DNA of 64,000 bases from Amborella trichopoda (Eukaryota; Streptophyta; Magnoliopsida; Amborellales; Amborellaceae). Below the pieces are notes generated by a model. It searched no databases, had not been told where the DNA came from, and was given only the letters and a program-made list of their open reading frames with translations. The DNA is taken from positions 2,602,711 to 2,666,710 of the forward strand of contig NW_006499912.1 in the NCBI RefSeq assembly GCF_000471905.2, in the 5' to 3' direction. The translations under genes were made by a program, and so were the position numbers. How positions within the stretch are numbered: position 1 is the stretch's first letter; the number at the start of each line of letters is the position of its first letter. Shown in pieces: positions 1 to 12,700 of this stretch.

Positions 1-100
1 CTACGTACTACGTACTACGTACGTACGTACTACGTACGTACTACGTACTACTACGTACGTACTACTACTACGTACTACAACAACAACAACAACAACAACA

Positions 101-162
<62 letters not shown>
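1..162. repeat. Compound microsatellite
   Basis: Three simple-sequence blocks adjoin: ACGT/CTACGTA units to about position 76, a CAA run at about 77-101, and a long CT run at about 103-162. No gene signal is visible. Confidence 0.95.
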
Positions 163-164
<2 letters not shown>

Positions 165-3100
165 CGTGAATTTCTTCCACATCAAACTTCTTTTTTTATT
201 CATTCACAAAAAATCAACCATCGTACAATGAGACCCTCTTCTTATAAACGTTCTCTTCCCGAAAGATAATCTCTTTCCCACGTCATTTTCCAGAAAACAA
301 GCATTCTCTTTCCATAACTAACAGATAACCTACCTTTTCTAAAGATGACTTCGAATTTTCCATAACTTCCTAAAAGATATGATATGCCTCTCACTAAAAT
401 TCTAAAGCAAACGCATTCCCTTTTTAAGGATAAGATAAGCCTCTCTAAAACTAAAAACATACTTCTAACGATAAAACTAAAGACATTTTTGTCCTAAAAT
501 ACCAAAACATAACCCTAACCCCTAAAATAAATAAAATTCCTAAAAAATTGATATAAAAATAAAGAAATAATTAAGCCCCCTAAAAATGAGAAGAATTAAA
601 ACATTGAATCCATTCATGTCTTGATCTGCATCACCATTGGAACATTGTTCTGGAAAAAACAGAGAGTCCACATCACAATTATACTCAGAATTTTAAGCCC
701 ATATCGTGGAAATGCTTATTTAAGAGACACAAGAAACCACCTCCCATTTGTACACTTAAAAACATGGCAAAAGAACTAACTTGCATACACCACAAAACAT
801 GACACAAAAAGAAAGAGCAGAAGTAGTAAAATTAAATACAAGAATATAATGCACTAATACCTTCAGTTCACACCGCACCTAAACATAACCCAGAAAAACA
901 CTTGAATGTAAAGATCAATCAGTTAGAAGCAGTAGGAGCAAATACTTAATTTTTCATACTTCTCCATGTTTGTTTACTTTTGCATAATTCTTATAATTGT
1001 AAAGCTTATTTTATAATTTTGATAGCTGATCATTCATTGCTCTAGATTCCTCGAAAACCCATCTATAACGCAACGTCACGCAAAAGCAATCTTCTAAAAC
1101 ACAGCTTGGGTAAGGTACTTGGCACCTGCCCAAGCTGAGCTATTCAAGCTAGTACAGTCGGATTCACCCAAGACATGTCCAAGACATAAAAAGAGGGTTG
1201 TAAATAATCAAAAAAACTCTGAGAAAACATAAAAGATCCAAAAAATCATATATATTTATATATATATCTATATGTGTGTGTGTGTGTGCGTGTGTGTGTG
1301 CGTGTATGTATGTATGTAGGTATGTATGTATGTATATCATATAATAGAATAAAGTTGGTGTTATTGGCTAGAAAAAATAGATAACCTAGAAGAAGGGGAA
1401 TTTTAGAAAACTAAGAAAATCATAAAAACATAAAAGTACATACCAAATGAATTATAAATCAATCGTAATTGATTAACAAAAGATAAATCAAATTAATGAT
1501 TTCTTATTGAGGAAAATGAAACATAAGCAAAGTTTCAAGGACAATACCCGATCTTCACGCTCAATGTGGATCCATGTCTCAAATCCTTTGTCAAAGCTTC
1601 CTCAAACAACCCCAATCAAAACCCCTAATCAGCTTGAGGTTTTGAGTTTCTAAACTCTTGAAATTTTCGGATGAATAGTTAAATCAAATTTTAAAACCTC
1701 TCATCCTAATTGTTTTGCGAAAATCAAACCTATAGTTGAATCAAGAACACAAAAATAGGCTTGGGGATCAATTTTCATAGAAGACTGACCATTAATTGCA
1801 AAGAAAATGCAATTTTTCAAAATCAGGAAAAAACTAGATCAATTTTTTTATCTAAAACATCTGTAAATCCAAGTGTTGCTCTCAAATCTAAGGGTTCTAT
1901 TAGATAGATCAAGGAAAAATCTAAGGAATGAATTTGAGCTCAAATCAATAGGGTTCAAGGCTCCAGTCTAAAAGAAGAAGGGCACAGATTTTCGAACCCC
2001 ATTTATTATGACTTTTACAATGCTCGGGTGAGTAAGAATTGCACCAAAAGTACTATGAAACTCATGCAAGTCAACCTGAGTGATGGAGGGTAAAATCATT
2101 CTTATTTTCAACATTTGTTTAATTTCAAAGGATGCATATATTAATTTTAGTTTTAGGGGTTTTAAGGTTTTTTAGGGACTCTAGGGTTTTCTTGTAATTT
2201 TTTATGCGGTACTATTCAAGAGTAATGTACACAGGTGTAAAATTGTCATCATGAATTTTGTGTTTAATTTAGGACTTTGGTTCGTTTTATATATTGTATG
2301 GCCATGTAATGTCCTTAAACATTAAATTTTATTAGTTTAGAGGTGTGTGGGGCCTATAGTGGTCATTCCACATGACTTTGTTTTTAGAAAGAGAGTGAAA
2401 GCTCGAGGCTTTTGAACCCTAGCTTAGGTGAGGAGGAAACCTTAGGGTTTCTATAAATTTGGCATGTGTTTTCTTTTGGTGTTTTTCAAATTTGTACTGC
2501 ATCACCAAGTTTTACAATACCAGGCTGAGTTTGTACAGTACTCACTCGATTACTGTAAAGGGCACCCTTAGGTACCCATTCCGAGCTCAGCAAGCTGCCA
2601 AGCCTGAGGCCAAGTCGCCTTGGGAGAGATTTTGAACATTGAGCCAAAGCAAAGGTAAAGTGCATTAAGAATCTCTTCAATTTCTTTGTGATGAATAATT
2701 TGAATGGATTGAGAAAGCTACATTTTTATATAATGTGAAAACAAAAGAATGATTTATAAAACTAGAAGTCTTAAAATGATAAAACTAATGCGGGAAAAGA
2801 CTTCTAGTCAGTGATTAAGAAGTCACCAATCAGGATCTGGATCAGGAATCATCAATGAACGTGCCGCTTCTAGGTCTGAATCAGCGGTTATTTGTGTCCA
2901 AATCACGCAATAAACCTTAAATAACCTTTTTGGTAGACTGCCCATCCATATGGCCGAGGTTCAAGGATCAAATCCTCCATGCCCAGTCCTTCCTATTAAA
3001 TTCTACCATATGCTATATTTTATATATGGCAACATGGTTCGATTTTTGAAGTTCAAACCTTAAATAAAAAAGATGGGAGGTGGGATGAATCGAAACTTCA

Positions 3101-3704
3101 AGCTCACGAGACTACCCACAATGTCTACCTCATAGAACTTTTAAAGTTTTGTGCAAGAAGTTGCATGCATCTTGTATAATATTGGTCGTCTTTTTCTTTG
3201 AAAAAGAAAATTGCTTGATTGCCTGTCCAGATTGTGATCGACCCACCAACCCATTTTTTTAACACATTGTTTCTAGTCATTATATAGAGAATAACTATGA
3301 TCGAGTCACTGCAAATCTTGAAAGCACATTTGCTTGGATTATATTGAGTGGAATGTCACTAATACAGCGAAATAACGTTGCAGAAGCTAATTTAAGTTCA
3401 AGCAATCATAGTGGTGCTAATCATAGCATATTGCTGGAAATCCATGATATCCACAATCTTGCTGAAGTATCCTACAACTCTCAAAGTTTAAATCATGCTA
3501 AATTCCTTTATAATGACCTATGGCCAAACTATCCGAGAACGATGGTGACGTCCTACAAAATCAGGATCATTCAACCATATTCAAGTATGAAAACTGGAAT
3601 ATGCAATACACATCCTAACTTCTATACTTCAACAATATAAATAATTGCAATATAGTAAGTAGAAAATGATATTAATGCATCCAGTAGAATGAAATATGAT
3701 TTAC
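163..3704. other. AT-rich non-coding stretch
   Basis: I see no convincing gene here. It holds a TA/TG microsatellite at about 1252-1337 and short ORFs only. The later exons of the minus-strand helicase (3705-13913) should lie in this direction, but I could not find its Walker B or later motifs. A plus-strand ORF at 3344-3640 (98 codons) matches no family I recognise. Confidence 0.5.
1252..1337. repeat. TA/TG/TATG microsatellite
   Basis: An alternating TA run passes into TG and then GTAT repeats. It is purely simple sequence. Confidence 0.9.
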
Positions 3705-3794
3705 TTGCAATAGATGCGGTCTCATGTGAAACATCTGACATGTAAGATACAGAAGATCATTAAAATCCACAGCTCCAGATCTCCTGAGTTCCCT
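3705..3794 (-). CDS. Helicase exon 5: motif Ic
   Basis: 90 bp, 30 codons, CATAG acceptor and GTAAAT donor. It encodes RELRRSGAVDFNDLLYL, which matches the 'LRxxNALDFDDLL' motif and joins in phase to exon 4 across a 3.5-kb intron. Walker B should follow shortly downstream but was not found. Confidence 0.75.
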
Positions 3795-6700
3795 CTATGA
3801 ACAAAAAGCTCAAACCATGTAAGTATGACAGCTTTTCATTGATATGTAACAAATCTTGTACTTCAGATATTACAACAAAAAACAGCTTATCATATCATTT
3901 TGAATAAATTATCGATTTCTGTAATAACCATTTGCTTTTTTCTGACAGGTAAAACAGACAACAACTTCTTTAACATTGAATTGTATGAAAATTAATATAC
4001 TAGCAAGAAAATCAATTAATAAGTTCATCAATTTCGTTAATAAGTCTATTAATTTCATCTAAAGAAATTATTTATTTCATTAGATGACAAATTGATGAAG
4101 GAAAAGGTTAAAATCAGGCTTAGGTCTTATAGAAAAAAGTAAAGCCTCACCTCAAAACTCAATGCAAATTGTAGTTCTGGCACCAGAATCTCAACCTTGG
4201 CCATTATAGCTGTGAAAAAAAACCTAAAAATAGTGTATATTGTAACACATTATCTAGACTGCCCATTTTCAAGTATTCATGGATCCGCAAGATATGTACC
4301 GTTTTATGAGCTACAAACTTCATAATAGGCAGTAAAATTGATTTTATAGCCATCATAGAGATGTCCCATGCCGAAAGTATTTTCTGGATAAGGTTTCGAG
4401 GTGAGGCTTCACCTTTTTTGTTTTTCTTTCATAGGCCTTATAGAAGCTGCACGCATTGATGAACACATCTAGGCTAGCTGTTGCTTGTTGCAAGAGATCG
4501 GATGTCGCACTAGGCTAACCGTTGCTTGTCGCAAGAAAACGGATGCACGTTAGCGCAATGGCTTTCGCGCTAGCCGTTGCTTGTTGCAGGAAAACAGATG
4601 CGCTAACGTAGCCACATCTTGAAAGATTGACTAAAAGACACGAGAGGGCTTGAATTCAGCAATTCTTCAACTAGATTAATGAAAGAAGAAAAAGAACTAA
4701 TAGTAGAAATGATTTTTAGTAATTAATAGTAGAAATGACTCCACTAAAGAAATACAACATGTCAGCCACTTGTAACCAATTTGAATCTGTAGCAAGAATT
4801 GCATCTAATCACATCAAGTGATCACATAATGCCAACAAAAATTTCCTATATTATTTCTACACATTCAAACCTACATCTAAGCCCCATACATTATTCCAGA
4901 TAGAAATTATTGGTTACAGATGATTCAGATTCAAAGTGTTTTGCAGCCAAATCTGAACAAAGAACAAAGAAGGATTAAATTTTTTATGTTTCTATTCATT
5001 AAATGTCCAATGCTCATCAGGGGGAGGCTAGGCCTCTTGACAAGAAACCACACTACAAGGTTGGAACACCATCTCAGTTGGAACTTGGAACAAGTTGATG
5101 GTTGGTCTTTCAAATTTTAAAGGCGACGAAATGCATGCCATGGATTTTCATTTTTGCAAAGTTATTGACTTCTTAAATTTGCATTCCAACATTGAGAACA
5201 AAGTTCCTTAAAAGAATAATACAAACGAATTTAACAAATTAGGACTAAGATTTCTACAGCCAACATTTTTCACGATCTTCTATATTTGTTGTATTTTACA
5301 TTTTTAAAAATGAAAAAGGTAAAAGTCATCAGATCAACTCAAGACACTACAAGTCAACACATCAACTTGGGACCAAATAAGTCCCAAGCCAAGCCATACA
5401 CACAGGCATGCATGTACACAAGCACGTGCATACACACACAAATTTAAGGCTGTACACATGCATGCACATAGGAATACACGTAGCGAAAGTTCAACACTGA
5501 GTCATAAAAAAGGCATCAAGAACCTAAGATGGGGAATAGAAACACCACAATAATTAAATCCCATTAGAATATTTTACGCAACCTTGGCTTGTTTAAATGG
5601 CAAATAGAATCGATGTAATAGGAAAAAAATAATTTGCCGATAACTCAGAAACAAAAAAATTTTACACTATAGTTGTTGGAAATGCATGTGATTCCGAATC
5701 GTTTTCGGAATCGAAATCGTGGAATCACATGTATCAGATGATTTCTAATCTTGGAATCATTGTCCGTACAATTCAAATCATTGAATCTTGATTCGCAATA
5801 TATCGGAATCGCGATCCAATAAAATAGGAAATGTGTTTCCTATTTGTAGGAATTGGGGTCCCATCATGTTGGAATCGAGTTTCATACCTATCTAGAATCG
5901 CACATGATTCCACATCATTTAGTGGCTTCTAGAACCACAATCTGATGAGATTGGAATCGTGATTCCTGAATTTTTAGAATCGTTGTCCCGTTGACTTGGA
6001 ATTGAGAATCTCACCATTCAGGAATCGATATTCTCCCCATTCAGGAATAGTGCACTGAAAATATTTAGAGAAATATTAAGAAAATATGTTGAAAATATTT
6101 AAAATTTACCATTACTTTTTTTAATATGTTGACTGAAAATTTACCATGATTTACAAGATTGAATTTTGGTTTATATATAAATTGCCAATGGCAACAATCC
6201 CATACAATGGACTCAGTCTACCAACAACCCTTCGCTTACCAAGAGCCCTGGACTTGGTCTACAGCATACAACTAGTGAGAACAAGTGCGACCTCCCTCTA
6301 CTAGAATTATAAAATAAATAATGAAATAGAAATTCTCCTTCTTTACTGAATGTAGGTTGGAAAATTGAGTTATTCAATTTATAATATTTAAAGATTAATT
6401 TAACGGTTATCTTAGTACCTATCATATATCAAACAATATTACATTAGTACCCACAAGATTTACAAAAAACTACTAAATTTGAAGTAACAATTTTTCTTAA
6501 CAATATTTATGCTTGGTAAGAGATGTTAAAAATTATTATGAAATTCAAGTACAAGGATAGAAATTAGAAGGGAAAAGAAAATAAAATTTTCAAATATTCC
6601 CCAAATTTAAAACTTGATTCAATGTTGATCGAAACATTGTTCAGTGCATTTTCGAACCACGCTTTTTAATGATAAGGAACTTGCTTCCAAGCAACATAGA

Positions 6701-9700
6701 TTCGCAATTTCTAAATAATTGGAATCAACGTCTGGCACATTGTGTAGCTAATAATCACAAATTCTGCGATATAGAATCTTAATTCCAGGCTTCCAGGAAT
6801 CGAGATTCATTTACTAAATTGAATCACGTTCTAGAAACTTGGAAACGTGATTCCTTTCTTCCAAAATCAAGTTTCGTCCTGGGAAACGCAGAATAGAGAG
6901 TCCGAACCAGAATTGCGACCTCAGTGGGCAATTCAGGTAACTATATTTTATACAACCTCAAGAAATCACTTAAACACTTCAGGTGGGAAAAGCACGTCGC
7001 ACTTTCATGTATGAAACCAGAAGGTCCTGCCTAGTGGAATGGAATTTGCTGAGATGGCATTAACATGATCCACCATAACTATGAACTGATGTAGAACTGA
7101 AGAACATCCAACAGCGACATGAATGGCCTCTAGGTATGGATAGCGAGAGTGGAAGGTGCCACAACATAATGTCTACATTTCCTTTCCCAGAGAGATCCCA
7201 AGTTAACACTAAAACAAACAAACAAAAAATTCCGACAAGGACATAAAGACTAAGTAATGCATTGGAAATAAAGTTGCTCAATGATAAGTGTTTGGCGTAT
7301 GTTGCATACCTCATAAACTTTGGATATTTTGTGGGAGAAGTCACTGCAAGGAGGAGGAAGACCAAAGCCATGCAAAAAGCTACCCCTACTTTTGGCAATA
7401 AAGTTTTTTATCCTACATGATCTCGCATTATTTATTTCTTGTAGCAAAAGTTTCGATGGAACAGTACTAAGAAACTTCCCATCAGTGTTTGGTCTATACT
7501 GCAGTAACCATGATCGGTCAGGGGTACCATCCACTAAGAACTTGCATGCTAAGAGATCTTCATGTAGTGCAAATTGTGATTCATCCAAATGTTCTAATTG
7601 AGTTGCCACATTCTGGTACTCTCCCTCGTCAACTTTCTTGACAGAACATGTTTCTTCCGCACATGATTTAAATGCCTGAGAATATCATCATAAAACAAAC
7701 CATGGATGACATTAAAAACTGCTATGACACAAAAATGGCATTGGACCTTTGGAAGCAAAAGCAATACCGTGACATGTACATTCAGAGAGAAAACGGTAAT
7801 TGGAGAACTCAAGGAAAATAAAAGAACAACAGCTTACCTCTTTCAGAATTCTATTAACAACATTCAGAGATTGGGTGTCATCACATATGCTATAATCACT
7901 GTCCAAACCAATGTTCAGTGTATGCATTGAGTCTCTTAAAATTCTTGAACAAACACTATGTACTGTTCCGACCTAAAAGACAAAGAAGAAAAGGACAATC
8001 ATCAACATCCTAAATGGCAAAAAGCGAATAGAAAATCAACAGTAAGTATCAGAAACAAGAAATGCCAGTAAAACAAAAGTAAGAGTGAATCCATTGTAGT
8101 ACAAAAGCATATAAATGAAACTCAGAAGAACTAGTCAAGAAAGCTGCCTCTGCCTGTATATCTATTATCCCAATTACGGCAAGATGCAAACAGACAACAA
8201 AATAGAAGAACTAATCAAAATAAAAAGCCAATGGATAACATCTTCTAGAACATTCTCAATGACAGCTCAACAAAAGATTATCACCGCTTTTATGAAAAAG
8301 TAGTGCAACATACAATGTTTATAATAAACTAATCTGATTCTTTTATTAGCCGCAAAGATTAGCATCACTTTGTCCATATGTTTTCACCTGTTCTTCAATA
8401 CACAAGAGACTTTCAGTAACTATGCTTTTTGTAAGGCCATTAGAGATCCTCTAGGCCATAAGTGACCACAAAATGTGACACATAATAATAAAATCAGAGC
8501 ATGATGTCACATAAATGTAAATTCCACGCTTCCAACCACATGGCAGTTGCATGTGGTTGCATCCATAACTACATGGAAAATATTCCACATTTATTCTTCT
8601 TTTTTTACTAAGAATTTAACCTGACTTGGTCAATGTGATAAGACGTTGTTGGACTATTAACTACTCTTTTGTATTGTACTTGGAGAACATTCATAGTGAA
8701 TAACTACAATATACTCAATTTCTCAGAAAAAGAGCATCAAAACAAAATATAAGTAAAAGAACAGCTCATACATACCATGAGCGGATCCATAAGATCAGCC
8801 TCAAGGGGACAGTTCAGTCTCTCATAAATCTCCTTAGCTGCTTTATCTGTGAATGCTAGGCACTTGAGGCCATTAAAAATACACAAATTTAATGAGTAGC
8901 AAAAAAGATAAACAATAAACATGAAGCATAAAATATAACAAACTGCTCATCTTAAATATACTCGAATACATCCACCGAACAATTGACTGAACTTATACAT
9001 GATAGCTGATAGATCTCAATTAGATGAAGTGACACTTGCGAATTTAAACCAGCAGCAAAATGAATTAGTCAAATGAAGACAAACTTCTGCTGAACTGTTC
9101 TGAAAGTACACCCCCTTCCCCCATAGTTTTCCAAATCTCTGTAGGGGAAATTCCCTTTCATATAAGAAAATTTGTAGAAGCCCCGCACCAAGCACACAGG
9201 CATACATGCCAGCTTACTTTACCCCAAAAACATGACTTGAAAGCGTAAACAAACTACAAAGATGTAGATAGGTTCCCTATACTCCAATAACTGTTACAAA
9301 GAGACTGAAATAGAAATCATAAGAAAGTATGCAATTCAGTGAACCCCACAGCCAAAGAAGAAGCACATATAAGATTGAAATTTCATAAGCTTCCAGGTAA
9401 AGGAAGATTCTATTATTCAGTAAGAACATCCTTGTTTCTTGAACGCATTCTAAGGGACAACAGACATTTGATTCGTCCCTGTATAAAGATCTAACAACTG
9501 CCTATGGGAGCAAAATAGTCATGCACCAATTTCCTCTCTAAGTAAATTCAGAAAGAAACCAAATATGCACAAAGTGTCAAGATCCTATGCCTAGAAACAT
9601 GTGGAAGCCATACCTAACCTTCCTAGGTTCATGTGAATAAATTAAACTTGGAAGAAAGAACAAAGATAACTCATAAGAGGATTATGAAACGATCCTAATT

Positions 9701-12700
9701 AGTAAGAAGAATGCCTTGTTTTTTTTTAACGTATTAACTCTAATGAATTAAATGAAATTTGAGTACAAAAGTGTGCTTCCTTAAAAGCAGCAGAGATCAA
9801 TCAAAAATTTGCTCCCCCCTTCAGGGGGATGCAATATACAGCTTTTTTAAGGGCAGGGTAGAATACAAAAGATGGGATTCCAAAGAGGATAGGAAAGGGG
9901 TTGAGTGGTAGCGAGACTAAAAGTGGCTGATTGAGGAGGAACCATTCAGACTCTAGCTTAGGAGGCTCCAGACTTGGCAAGGGTATCTGCCTCTGAGTTG
10001 CTTTCTCTCCATACGTGTTTCCAGAAGTGGGGTAGAGGAGTCGATAGTTGGGAATTTCGTCAAATATGGGCAGCAGGTACCATGGGTAATCAGAGGACCC
10101 TGAAGCCCAGGTGATGTTATTCCGAGAATCACCTTCGATTATCACTCCGGTACTCTAGGAGGGTCGAAACGTTTGACCCCTTCAAGGAGAGCAACTGCTT
10201 CAGCTGTTTGGGCATCTGCGTGGCCTATTGGTTACGAGAAAGAGGCCAACGTAGCACCTTGGTGATTTCGAAAGAGGCCTCCAACTCCGGCAAGGCCTGG
10301 GTTGCCTAACAAGCATCCATCAAAATTCAGTTTCACTAGGCCATTCTTGGGGGGTCTCCAGAGAGACGCACGAGAGGGATGCTAGGGGTCGAGGTAAAGC
10401 ATTGCCTGCCAGTTTTGATAGAAAGCCGAGGGTGTGAAACCTTTGAATATGGGGTAACTGAAGGCCCAAAAAATGACCTGGGATTTAACCTTCTCGAGAA
10501 GGGCTGTTAGGGAAGGGTTCTCCCCGAAATATCCTATTGTTGCGTTCGATCCAAATATTCCAAATTAAGGTTGTCTTTGAAGCCTTCCATAGCACAATAC
10601 CGGATTTAACCCAGGGAAGAGGCTGGAGTGAAGAAAAGAGGGGCGGGACCGAGCATGGAGTCACCCATTGCCAACCAAAAAGACGTAGTAGAGCACCCCA
10701 CAATTGTTGGACGAAAAGGCAATGGAGAAAAAGGTGTGAATTGGTTTCTTCTGCCTCGTAACAAAGGGTGTATCGATTGGGAATGGGTGTGCCTCTTCTC
10801 TGCAATTGATCTGCCGTGAGTACCCTCTCGACGAGGGCTATCCATGAAAAAATCTTAATCTTTGGGGGGACAATGGTAGACCAGGCTTTAACAGTGACGG
10901 GTGGAGTATGAGGGAAAGTGGGTGTTTCTAAAAGCTTTTTGTAGACGGACGCGACTGAGAAATGACCGTCTAAGGATGGGCACCAAATGATTTTGTTGGG
11001 ACCAGCAAGGGGGGGGAAGATAGAGCGAAGAAGAGAGAAGAGGTCTGAGAATGCCGACATTTCTGCCTCTGTGGGTGAGTATCGGAAGGTGGGAGACAAG
11101 GTTCTAGGGGCCCGAAGGAAGGGAAGTGGTCAGCTACTGTGGCCTCTCAATTGAGATCAAGGAGGAAGATAAAGGAGAAGAGGTCTTTGAGAGGGGATTG
11201 GCCCATTAAAAGGTCATGCCAAAACCTGATATGAGTGCCAGCTCTTGGCTGGAATCGAGTAAAAGCTTTGAAAGGACGGAGAATGCCTACGAGAGTACGC
11301 CAGATGCCAGAGGATCTACTTGAAGTTCTACAGGTAGGTAGCCAATAGGATTTGTTGTGGAGGTTATACTTATGCCATATTACGGTCTTCTAGAGATAGT
11401 TGTCTTGGTGGCAAAGCACCACCACCACTTTTCCAACAGTGTTGTGTTTGCTGTTTAAGAGCCCGAATGCCAAGGCCTCCACTTAGGTGTGGTTAACAGA
11501 TTTTTTCCCATGAGATAGGTGAATTTTCCAATGTTGGTCATCTCTTGCCCATAAAAAATTTCTCATGAGTTGCTCAAGACAGCAGCGATTGGAAGCCGGC
11601 ATGAGAAAGAGGGACATTTGGTATACAGGAACATTGCACAAAGTGGCCTTAATGAGAGTCGCTCGACCAGCCATTGATAGGTAATGGCCCTTCCATAGAA
11701 CAACTTCCGATCAAATTTGTCGAATAAATGGGCCCAAAGTCTATGTTTGGGTTTTGCCGAGACAGAGAACAAGGCCAAGATAGGTGGAGGGGAGGTTCTC
11801 GACAAGATAGCCCCAGCGGTTAGTAAGGGCTTGAGTGGAAAGGAGGTCGAGGGCCACTCCTATCATTTTTGACTAGGTCATGTTGACCTTGAAACCGGTG
11901 GCCCATTTAAAAAATTTGAGGAAAAGAATAAGAGTCTCAACCTCGAGGGTGGATGCTTTACAGAAGACTAGTGTGTCATTCGCATATTGAAGATGGGTTA
12001 TAAGGGGGCTGTGAGCTGAGATTTGAATCCAAGAATGAGATCCAACTGGAAGAGCCTTTGAATTGAGATCGTGAAGACTTCCGCCACTATAGCAAAGAGG
12101 AAGGGGGAGACGGGATCGCCTTGCCAGAGACCGAGCAAGGAGGGGAAGAAACCCTTGGGGGATCCATTAATTAGGATCAAGAAGTGGGGGTTGCGTATAT
12201 AGCATTTTATCCAAAGTCTCCACCACAAACCAAAACCCATTCAAAATAGGGTATCATCGAGGATCTCGCAATCTACATGATCATAGGCCTTTTCTCAGTC
12301 AAGTTTGAGAACGAGACCAGGAACTTTGGAGAGATGTCTTGAGTGTACGCACTCGTGAGCTATGAAAGCTCCGTCAAAAATTTGATGGTCTTTAACAAAA
12401 GCTCCTTGTTGGGGTGAGATGACCAAATTCAGAACCTCTCTAAGCCGGGCGGTAAGGACCTTAGAGAGGATTTTATAGGTACAACTGATGAGGCTAATGG
12501 GATGAAAGTCCTTGAGTTCCTCAGCCCCTTCGACTTTGGACCTTGGGCATTGATAGTGACGAAGAAATACAAAAATGCTCAAATAGCTACACTAGGGACA
12601 ATTGATAAACTATGGACATGACGAACACACCAACATGCATAACTCCGAGCATCCAGTCTTAATGGCAACCAGGAGCATCAGTCTGCTGACCAACAAGTGA

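Noticed and set aside
1..76. Telomere-like repeat at the window start
   Set aside because: Units are ACGTACT, not TTTAGGG or its variants; a simple microsatellite.
2486..2680. Minus ORF considered as a further helicase exon
   Set aside because: No helicase motif in any frame and no suitable splice pair.
2930..3010. Possible tRNA-derived SINE (GGTTCAAGGATCAAATCC)
   Set aside because: Looks a little like a B box, but no A box at the right distance and no tail or target duplication.
3344..3640. Plus ORF of 98 codons
   Set aside because: No recognisable domain, no promoter or splice support, and it lies where the minus-strand gene should continue. Kept as unassigned.
7060..7398. Minus ORF MPKVGVAFCMALVFLLL
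   Set aside because: Overlaps helicase exon 4 in another frame and runs into the intron; the hydrophobic look is a frame artefact.
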